64,000 bases of DNA, from the NCBI GenBank assembly GCA_963576725.1, contig OY755251.1, positions 33,421,784 through 33,485,783 on the forward strand. The letters are read 5' to 3'. The stretch's first letter is position 1, and each line of letters starts with the position of its first letter. Source of the DNA: Azorinus chamasolen. Lineage: Eukaryota > Mollusca > Bivalvia > Cardiida > Solecurtidae. The notes under the pieces are model-generated. The model was not told where the DNA came from. It saw nothing but the letters and a program-made list of their open reading frames with translations, and did not search any database. Both the position numbers and the translations under genes were made by a program. Shown here piece by piece: positions 30,203 to 42,200 of this stretch.

Positions 30203-33200
30203 CTGTATAAAATTTAAAAAAAATCTCTACAGCAGGAGCCCAATTGTTAAACCATCTACTCCATAAATACACATTTCTACGCCTTTGCAAACAGAGTAGA
30301 CCCAGATCAGACGGCTCCTATACATGTAGGAGCCGTCTTATCAGGTTCAGCTCTGTTTGCTTATGGGAAAAAATATGGATATGATTCTACAGTTTCTGCT
30401 TCGGTACAAATTTCATTCATTAATAGATCTATGCAATTTTAAAAAGATACCTTATTAATATTCATGACGTCATTATTTCTAACATGAATATTCATAGAGT
30501 AAAGGTTTAAATGCGTTTATCTTATCGTTTTATCTTATATTGGCACAATTTCACTAAGCAATTTCCATACAGTCATTATTTCTTAACCATTTCGTTGCCA
30601 ATGCCGGATCTGTGATTACCTATGCAAACAGTTTGGATCCAGATGAGACGCCGAGTGACTCGGCGTCTCATCAGGATCCAAACTGTTTGTTACTGTTACT
30701 ATGTTTTTGAAACAAAAGTGAAGAAAATCAAAAAAATGAAAATTTGTAGCAGACGACAAAGTTAGTAGACGACAGAATTTGGCAGCGAAAGGGTTAATGA
30801 ATATTCATGACGTAAATATTAAAGGGAGACCACGTGGGCTGATGTTGCAAAATTACTCAAAGAATAATATTCACAAAATGCATACGCATGTTAGATATTA
30901 CTATTACATGTACACACATACAATTGATCATGAAATAAAAGATACCATACCTTACCGATACCGTACTCTTTAATTTCTGTCTGACCCAAATTTTAATGGA
31001 CCGGAAAATATGGCGGGAAATGAGCTCATTTTATATAAACTATAGATAACTGAGAATTTCCCGCTAAATTTTCCCGCTCCTGAATTCATGACGGAGACAA
31101 AAGTGAAAGAACCACATTCTAAACCGTACATTAAAATTAGTATCAAAACTGGTCTTTCAGACAGTTGGTAGTTTAATGCAGGTTGAAAGGCATGAGGCTC
31201 CTAGAGGAGCTTTCTGCATGACTGTCACCCTGGATCAAACGAGGATTTCCGATTGCCCACGTGTGATGTCCTCAAATCAATCAATATTTGTATCTAATTC
31301 CCCACAAAGCAATAAGTCAAATGAAGTCTGCATGTCGATATTTATAAACCTAATATAGAACGGAAGCAATACAGAAAGCTCATTTTGGAGCTTGATGTAT
31401 TACTTTTCTTCTGCATTAAGCAGCCTCCTGTTTTTGGGATCTGTGTGTTAACACAGATACCAAATCTACCGAAACGGCGAGAGCAAATCAGCCGGTCCTC
31501 ACGAAACGATTTACTCAGATGTGTAATGTAGTTAGGTAATCAGCTGAACTTATTACAAAAAGTACTATCGTGGACCGTTTTTTAAGACAAGCAGTTACTG
31601 TATTTGATCATTTTTTCAACAAATATGACGAATATTTTTAAAATGAGGCGATATTAATAATATTGGGGTATTTATGCTCACTTATACACGAATCAATTTT
31701 TGATTAATTGATCGCCGCCATTTTGAATATCACGTGACTTTACGCCATAGGGAAACGCAACCTCCAACGCAGTTATCTCCCCTAATAGACCGCAGGCGTG
31801 GTGACAAGGGAGATCACTGTGAGGAGTTTGCAAATCGAGTAGGAGAATGAAAACTTTACGCAGAATTTGTTTACCAGACACGCATTTTGGATGAGCTTGA
31901 AAATCGTAAGTACATATACATACAAACATTAACGCTTAGGTTATCATTGTCTTCTATTTATAGTTCTGCTATGACTTTCGTGAACACGATTTATTATCTT
32001 GAATCTTCCGAGTTATTACAATGCTGTGAAAGAATATCTGCAGCGCCTGCGCTATTAAGTTTTTAACTTATTCATCCCTGATACTTTAAGTTAAACCCCT
32101 TCCTCCATAAATATGCCTTTTTACGCCTTTGCAAACAAAGTAGACGCACAACAGGTTTCTGAACGACTCGGCACCAAACTAACCGGGTCCCTAGACAATT
32201 CGGCCCCAAAACGATTCGACACCATGGTCAACTCGGCCCCTCCCAAAAATTTACCCTAGACGATTCGGTACCTATTTATTTTCATGAGTTTTTGTTATCA
32301 AATTTACATTTTCCCTGTCAATCAAGCAATAAAATGAACTTATAAGGTGGATACAGATCATCATTATAAATTGTTATTACGGAACACAGAATTGGATTAA
32401 ATCTATACCCGTAAATTTTTCGCACCAGTTTTGAAAACTTACAGGGATGACAGTTTTATTTGTTATAATAACAAATAAAACTCGTCTCAGTACTTTTTCA
32501 ACTTATAAGGGCCGGCATTCTTCTTGGGGGTTTTAGACCTTAGAAATAATATGTATTATCATCACAAGGCAAACAAAAATATGAACAGTATCTTCTGCAG
32601 GGGCAATCTGATCTGGGTCTACTCTGTTTGCAAAGGCATAAAGAATTAAACTTATCATACCTGCAAGTAATTACCACCTGACTTTTAGGCATAATTAGAC
32701 ATGCTTTGCCAAATTGGTGGTCAATTTAAAGAGGTTTTATACTGTACAATGGTAATTTTCGTGGATCTACTCGTAGACATTGTTATAATGGTTTTGCACT
32801 AATTTCTCATGGTAGTTGTCTGATCAGGGTCTGCTCAGTTTGCTTATAATAATATTGTGTTATATAGATCAAATTCTATGGTTCTGTCTGTACCAAAATA
32901 CCCTTTGTTAATAATATGCAATTTAAAAAAATTATCCAATAATATGATACCAATGATGTCATTAACCCTTAAATGAATATTTAAACAGAGAAAGGGTTAA
33001 TTTATGGACATATAGTGAAATCTGAAGAAAATTTGTACAAGGCCTTCCTATATTGTTGTTATCCTGGTAATACACACTGAGAAAGTTAGACATTCTGACC
33101 AGCCAGGTGCTTTAGTATCATTTATATGCATTTAGGCATGTGAAAAAAAAGGTGAATGATGTGTACAATTTTAAATATAAAATGTTTTATAGTCATTTAC

Positions 33201-36200
33201 TCAATCAACAGGCCTCTTAACCCTTTCCCTGTTCTATGTTTATTTCAAATTTAAATACCTATACTGAATATTCATGAACAAAATAGTTATATGAAATATG
33301 GAAGGTTGAACATTGTAGCCATTTTGGAAAGTAAAGGAAAAGGTCTACAAAATTCCATTAGCAAACACAGCAGACCCTGATCAGACGGCTCCTATAGGAG
33401 CCATCTGATCTGGGTCTACTCTGTTTGCATATGCGTGAAGACACATTATATAAGGAAACGGGTTAATGCCTTTGCAAAGAGCATATATATCCATATCAGA
33501 TATAGTATATATATCAATATAAGAGCTCTCAGATCAGGGTCTGCTATGTTTGCTTAAGTTATGAAATAATTAAGATGATAATACAGTTTCTAGCATGTTT
33601 AAAACAGAATTGTCTGTAGTGTCATTATAAATATTCAGTTAATATCAACTATAAATGTAATTATTACATTTGTTATTATAAATAGTAACATTTTTACGTT
33701 ATAAATGATCCAATATCATTTAAAAAAAATAGAGTTGTGTGGTCTGAGCAGACCAATACAGACCTAGCAACGGACCAATAACAGATATTGTGCCCGCTGC
33801 CAAGGTAATCATTCTAAATCTATATCAACAGAACCCTGATATGCGATGAAGGTCTAATTTTGCTCCGATGATGCAAATGTTATCAAAGTTCTCGTACACA
33901 GTATACCGAATAGTCCCCAAACCATGGCTTTTACAAAGACAATCCTCACCCGATTCGATTCAAATTTACATGCCCAATACATGTGCACGTACCGGTGAAT
34001 AAAAAGAGCACTCTGTCCGCTCTTTCCAACGCCAAGTTTTGAATAATATGAACCCGTCATAATGACGTCATCTAAGGACTGTGTGACTTGATAGTGCTGA
34101 TTCTTTCAATCCTTTGAGAATCTATTGCACCTAGTACATGGAGATCCAATTTGACCCATAAATGTAATAAACAGGTTATTACACAGGTGACTATAGGGCC
34201 GCAGAGTGATATAGTCCCTTACCTTGATATAGTAACTCGGGCTAAGCCCTCGGGCCAATTGCAAGGTGGCGGGCCAATATATCACGCTGCAGCTTTAGTC
34301 ACCTGCGTAATAACCGCTATTTGTTTGTTGCGGCCCTAGTCACCTGCGTAATAACCCCTATTTATTTGTTATATGAATATTTATAGTGTAGGGGATTAAG
34401 AAATATTTCCAGAAATACATTTTAATCATAAACATTAATTTTATTTGCAGGGGACAGTAATTTCGACAAGATTCCAAACAACAAGGGACCTGACACGCCA
34501 GTTTTCTAACAAAGCCCACTATGCTTTAAATGCCACAGAAATGGAGAATAATATTGCTTTATTGACAAAGAGCTTTCAATGTCGAAACACAGTAATTGTC
34601 GCCACAAAGCAAGACCAAATCAATGAAACATTTTTATCAACATCCAAACAAGATTTCCCAATACTGATCTAAGTATGAAAAGCTTGATCAGCTGGTGCTG
34701 ACTTTGTGATATACGAATTGTTAAAATCTACTGAACTACTTTAGATACTAGCAGCCAGTGTTTGCTGATCTCCAGATGGAACAGTAGTTGGTTAAAGATT
34801 GTCGGAACATTGAAAAGCTTTAGACTGTGTGACTTGATAGCGCAGTCAGTAGAGTGTTAGCATGGTAAGCCACAGGCCCTGGATTCAAGTCCCAGTCGAG
34901 TCACAACTTTTTCACATGTACCAGTTTATTGCAAAACAATTTAGTCAAAGACAGTATGATGGTAATTCTAAACGGATAATTAAATAGAATATGTTGGCAT
35001 GCTGAGAGAGATGGGCAGGACTCTGAAGCATGATGTTTGTCAACAACTTGGACATATTAAAAAGCAGAAAGGACTATCAGAAGCTATCCCAACGTTTTGT
35101 AAAATGAGCAACCAACATGTCTCAGAATGAACCTAATGAACTACTTGGGATACAAGCAATCAGTATTTGTTTGTCGACCCTGTAGATGATGCTCAGTTTG
35201 TAAAACCATGCAGAGTTGTCATGCCATGGTCACAGTGATCAAAACTTGATCATAGCAGTTTAGCCTTTACTCCATGAATATTCATGGTAAGAAATTATCA
35301 TATGACATGAATATAAATGGGTTGAGTTTTAAAATTTTGCAACATCATTTTTAAAACAGGGGTTTTTGGCCACAGCAGAAACTGTAGAGCTAAATGTATG
35401 TTATGTCAGAAGCAAATAGAACATGCCCTGATCAGATGACTCATATAGGCAGAGGTACAGATAAGGGTGTGTTCCCAAATACTAAAATCGTCATTTCACC
35501 ACCAAACCCTACACTGTGACCACTCTTTACAATCGTCTCGTCTAGAAAATTACTGAAGAGTGGTCACAGTATATAAGGTTTAATTGGTGGATAAATAAAG
35601 GAGCTATTCTTGAAAATGTAAAGGCATCTTATTTGGAGCTCTGTATAAGAACTGTCTGATGTGGGTCTACCCTATTTGCAAAGGTGTAGAAAGGCGCATT
35701 TATGGAGTAAGGGGTTAACACAGTATGAGTGGTATATAAGGAACTAGACTGACAACACCCAGATGGTGATATATATATATATATATATAAGAGCTGAATA
35801 TCTTGGCAAAAAGAGTATACCCATAGCAGACAGATGTGGGAGACTAGGAGCCGTTTGATTGGGTCTGCTCTTTTTGCTAATAGAATAATGTATAGATTAA
35901 AGTTTCTGCCATTACCAAAATTCCTGTTAAACGTTATATCAAGAATAATATTACAATCAATGTTCATATTGTCATTATTTCATGTAGCAATGGGTTTAGA
36001 GACATAATTTATCTGACAATGTTCAATACTTTATGTCAATAAAGACTTTATTCCATGAATATTAATATTAATTTATATGTAAGAAAGTATGACATCATCA
36101 TGATTATGAATATTAATTAGGTTAATTTTTGTAAAAGCACATGGACACTGGAATATTTTGCCATGGCAGAAACTATAACCGTATAGATCTACATGTATAT

Positions 36201-39200
36201 TATATCTAAACCCTTTCCCTGTTCATTATTCATTTAAGAAATATTGATGTATCATGAATATTTATATAAGTTGAATGTTAATATAAACCTTCTAAGGAAT
36301 TTTTTACTCTGAAAAGAACTATAGAATCATATCTATATCATGTCTGACAGTCAGGTCAAGTAAAGAAGAGCAGACCCTGATCAGACAACAACTATAGGAG
36401 CCGTCTGATCAGGATCTACTCTGTTCGCAAAAGTGAAAAGGCATTTGGTAAACCCTTTCCTCCATAAGGCTAAGGCTTTGCAAACTGTTAACAGAGTAGG
36501 TCCAGATCAGGATCTACTCTGTTCGCTCATGAAATAATATATTTAATTGCGATTCAGGACAATTGCCGATTCTCCTAGGACAGATTGCCATCGCATACAA
36601 GTATGTTAAAGTCACTTTTTTAAACCATTGTGATAAATAGAGCATTTGCTCCAAAGGAGCAAATGCTCTATTTATCTTAATGGTTTAAAATCTACAAAAT
36701 AATGAACATTGTATTTTATATCCCCACAAACAAAGTTTTGGGGGGTTTACTGGAGTAACCATGTCCATCCGTCTGTTCATCTATCCGCCCGTCTGTCAGT
36801 CCGTCCATTCGTCCAGATCATAACTTCCAAAGTATAAAAGCTATTGACTTCAAACTTCATATACAGATAGATCACATGGACTGCAAATGCATTGCACAAT
36901 GTTCGTAACTCTGTCTTCAGTACTTCTGGAGTTATTGCCCTTGTTTATTTTTCTCAAAATTTAGCTTGTCCGGATCATAACTTTCAAAGTGTAAAAGCTA
37001 TTGACTTCAAACGTCATGTACAGATAGAACACATTGACCACAAATGCTTTGCACAAGGTCCATAACTCTGTCTTCATTATTTCAGGAGTTATTGCCCTTT
37101 GTTATTCTAGTGAAAATCTGGTTTGTCCGACTCATAGCTTCAAACATATAAAAGCTATTGACTTCAAACTTCATATTGAGATAGATCACATTCACCAAAA
37201 GTACAGTGCACACGGTTAGTAGCTCTGTCTTCAGTATTTTTGGAGTTATTGCCCTTTGTTATTTTTTTTTTAAAATCTGGCTTGTCCGGATCATAACTTT
37301 CAAAGTATAAAAGCTATTGACTTCAAACTTCACATACAGATAGACCACACATTGACCACAAGTGCAGTGCACAATGTCCATAACTCTGTCTTCAGTGTCT
37401 TTGGAGTTATTGCCTTTTGTTATTTTTGTCAAAAATTGGCTTGTTTTAATAAACAAAGCTTTTTTATACGCCCACCTAATAAAGGTGGTCGTATATTGTC
37501 GTGGCCCTGTCCGTCCGTCCGTCCGTCCGTTCGTTCGTTCGTTCGTTCGTCCGTCAACATTTTGTTTGTCCGCTGTTTTCTGGGAAAACTATTTGACAGA
37601 TATTAATGAAACTTCACACAAATGTTAAATGCATCAAGATCTGTAGCTGAGTGGATTCTGAGGTTCATTTTATTTTTCATTTCAGAGTTATGGCCCCTGT
37701 CTTTAAAAAATATGCAAATAGTTTGTCCGCTGTTTTCTGGGAAAACTATTTGAGAGATATTAATGAAACTTCACACAAATATTTAATGCATCAAGGATCT
37801 GAAGCTGAGTAGATTCTTAGGTTCATTTGATTTGTCGTTTTGGAGTTATGGCCCTTTTACTTAAAAAATAATGCAAATACATTAAAAAATAGTTTGTCTG
37901 CTGTGTTCTGGGAAAACTATTTGACAGATATTAATGAAACTTCACACAAATGTTTAATGCATCAAGATCTGAAGCTGAGTTGATTCTGAGGTTCATTTGA
38001 TTTTTCATTTCAGAGTTATGGCCCTTGTCCTTAAAAAAATATGCAAATAGTTTGTCCGTTGTTTTCTGGGAAAACTATTTGAGAGATATTAATGAAACTT
38101 CACACAAATGTTTAATGCATCAAGATCTGAAGCTGAGTTGATTCTGAGGTTCATTTGATTTGTTGTTTCGGAGTTATGGCCCTTTTACTTAAAAAATAAT
38201 GCAAATAGTTTGTCCGCTGTTTTCTGGGAAAACTATTTGACATATATTAATGAAACTTCACACAAATGTTAAATGCATCAAGATCTGAAGCTGAGTTGAT
38301 TCTGAGGTTCATTTTATTTGTCGTTTCGGAGTGATGGCCCTTGTCCTTAAAAAATATGCAAATAGTTTGTCCGCCGTTTTCTGGGAAAACTATTTGAGAG
38401 ATATTAATGAAACTTCACACAAATATTTAATGCATCAGGATCTGAAACTGAATTGATTCTGAGGATCATTTGAATTTTCGTTTCAGAGTTATGGCCCTTG
38501 TCCTTAAAAGATAATGCAAATAGTTTGTCGGCTGTTTTCTGGGAAACTGTTTGAGAGATATTGATGAAACTTCACAAAAATGTTTAATATATCATGATCT
38601 GATGCTGAGTCGATTTTGAGGTTTATTTGATATGTTGTTTCGGAGTTATTGCCCTTTTACTTAAAAAAAATGCAAATATATGCAAATAGTTTGTCCACTG
38701 TTTTCTGGCAAAACTGTTTGACAGATATTAATGAAACTTCATAAACATGTTTAATGCATCAAGACCTGAAGCTAAGTTGATTCTGAAGATCATTTGATTT
38801 GATGTTTCGGAGTTATGGCCCTTGCACTTAAAAAAATAATGCAAATCTATGCAAATATGAGGATGGCCATAACTTTTTCATTTGAAATGATATTTACTTC
38901 AATTTTTTTACATGGTTAAACCTTAATATGAATTTTCACATATATTACGGGGATTTTGATATGTCATTTTATTCAAAAGTTATGGTCCTTGAACTTCGTG
39001 TGTTCATTGCTTTGTTAGTCGGTCAACTTTTAGTTTGTCTGTGGTTTTCTGGGAAAAATATTAAAGTGATATAAATGAAACTTAATACAAATGTATTTAA
39101 GCAACAAAATTTGAAGCTGAGTTTATTTTGAAGTTCATTCAGTTTGTCTTTACAGGGTTATGGAACAGATAAGCGTTGGCACCCGCTTGTGCTCTGGTTT

Positions 39201-42200
39201 AATTACTTTCAAACAGATGCTTTACTTGCAACATATGTTTATTTGCTGTTTTATACTTTTTCTTGACATTGTCTACAATAAAATTTTCATCATAAATACA
39301 TTTACTCTTTTTTTCTCCCATTTCAAAATCTGTTAACAATTTCAGGTGATTGCCATTATAGATTGTAAAACTATACAACCATTCTTGATTATCTACATGA
39401 ATTGTTTGCGAGGTTCCAATATTTAATTAATTTTAAACTTATTTTTGTATACATTTATATAAATGTATTTATATATAATGTTTTCAGAAGATCAAGATTT
39501 CTTGACACTGTTCAACTTATACCTTTACTAAATTATACTTCAAATTTGGAAATTGGGTTTGAAATATTTACATAAAACATGCAAAATGCCAGCTACCACC
39601 AGATAAGATTTCAGCATCTGGGAACATAAAAAAATAACTCGCAAACAAACACCCAAATACAGTAGAATCTCTCTAGACCGAACAGAAAATAAACATTATT
39701 TTCGAGGATTCAAAACAGGTGGCTGCTTGATGCAGGCTGACAGCGATACGGAAACTTCTGCCGGAGCTTTTTGTATAGTTGGTCAGCATACAGCAGTCTT
39801 TAATGCCCAGTCATAATGTTTATATTCGTCCGGTTTAGAGAGGTTCTACTGAATAACACACGTTTTCTTTCCAAAAACACAGATCCCTTCAGTACTATCA
39901 GTACTTTGATTTAAAGACATCATGTTTAACCCATTCCCTCATAGGCTATTTTTAGATCCAACCACTTAGAATAAATCTACCGAAAAGGAGCATTAACTAG
40001 AGAAAAGTAAAATTTTAGAATTTTGTAGTTTGAAAACATTGTGATAAATAGAGCGTTTGCTCCTACAAGAGCAAATGCTCTATTTATCACTATGTTTTCA
40101 ACAAGTGAGTTTTACAAAGGCGTAGAAAGGCGTATTTATGGAGGAAAGGGTTAAACAGTAAACACTCGATAGTTCGAAGTTTTAGTAATAAAGAAATGAG
40201 ACGTTCTTAGGCCGGTGACTGCTTAATGCAGGATGAAAGTCATGCAAAAAGCTCCTAGATGAGCTCTCTGTATTACTTTCGCCCTGCATTAAGCTGGCAC
40301 CTGTCCTACAGACGGATAATGAGACTTGTTTTAGTGTTCAAACTATCGGGGGTTTACTGCATATTTTGGTTTCACATAGAAGTAGATCTACTGATACATT
40401 ACTCGATTTGTAGTTTCTTGCTGTTTCTCTTGTCCGTGTGATCACTATTCCTTCCCTCCCATAGGCTATAATAGGAGCAATGCGTTCGTTGTTAGTGTAA
40501 TGTATAGATCTCATCTCTGGACTGTCCCGCCTGAACACCTCCATATCTGTCGCCCGAGAAAGGTTTCGGAACACCTCTTCTCCCTTCCCTAAAGAATACA
40601 AACTATACACTTTATCTTGAGATGGAACAAGTTGGCTTTCTTCTAAAAGGAAGCCAAGGAGAGACATGCAGCAGTTTTTTTTTATCGAACATTTGCTATA
40701 TACAGGGGCCGTTTGACAAGGTTTTGGCACCGGATCGTAAATAGGTTTCTATAAATAACTATTGTGCATATCAAGAAACTATAACCAACAATACATTTTA
40801 TCCATCTTGCTTCATCGTGAAGATCTAAGGCACGTGGACACACAATGTCAAAGCATTGGTTTATTTATCTAGTAAGCACTTCCAAGTGAGCTAGATCCTC
40901 CCTATTAGGTTTCTTCCGGTAGTATCTAGAAGGTTTAGTAGGTTAGTGATAATACTAGCCGTTTCTATGGCATAATGATCCTTAACAATGTAAGTACATG
41001 TATTTCAATTTTCTGTAAATATACATATGTTGATGGAATAACGGAAACATATACAAACAAGAAAATAAAGAGAGATTTTTATGCCCCCAAAGGCGGGCAT
41101 ATAGTAATCGCATTGTCCGTCCTTCCGTCTGTCCGTCTGTCCGTCTGTCTGTCCGTCCGTCCGTCCGTCCGTCTGTCCGTCTGTCCGTCTGTCCTTCCGT
41201 CCGGAATGCGTGTCCGGTCTGTAACTTCTTCATCTATCAATGGATTTCAATATAACTTGCCACAAATGTTCACCAGACAGAGACGATGTGTCGCGTTCAA
41301 CTCCCATGTCAATGGGTCAAAGGTCAAGGTCACAGGGTACAATTACTTTGTCACAAATTTCGTGTCCGGTCTGTTACTTCTTCATCTGTCAATGGATTTC
41401 AATATAACTTGGCACAAATGTTCACCACACAAAGACGATGTGTCGCGTTCAACTCCCAGGTCCATGGGTCAAAGGTCAAGGTCACAGGGTACAATTACTT
41501 TGTCACAAATTCGTGTCCGGCCTGTAACTTCTTCATCTATCAATGGATTTCAATATAACTTGCCACAAATGTTCACCACACAAAGACGATGTGTCGCGTT
41601 CAACTCCCTGGTCCATGGGTCAAAGGTCAAGGTCACAGGGTACAATTACTTTGTCGCAAATTTCGTGTCCGGTCTGTAACTTCTTCATCTATCAATGGAT
41701 TTCAATATAACTTGGCACAAATGTTCACCACACAAAGACAATGTGTCGCGTTCAACTCCCAGGTCAATGGATCAAAGGTCAAGGTCACAGGGTACAATTA
41801 CTTTGTAACAAATTTTGTGTTTGGCCTGTAACTTCTTTATCTATCAATGGCTTTCAATATAATTTTGCACAAATGTTAACCACACAAAGATGATGTGTCG
41901 CTTTCAACTCCCAGGTCCATAGGTCAAAGGTTAAGGTCACAGGGTACAATTACTTTGTCACAAATTTCGTGTCCGGTCTGTAACTTCTTTATGTATCAAT
42001 GGATTTCAATATAATTTGGCACAAATGTTCACCACACAAAAGATGATGTGTCGCTTTCAACTCGCTGGTCCATATTTCAAAGGTCAAGATCACAGGGTAC
42101 AATCACTTTGTCACAAATTTCGTGTCCGGTCTGTAACATCTTTATCTGTCAATGGATTTCAATATAACTTGGCACAGATGTTCACCAGACAAAGACGATG

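Noticed and set aside
34829..34904. Functional tRNA gene
   Set aside because: Ends pair and a B-box is present, but the D and anticodon arms do not fold properly.
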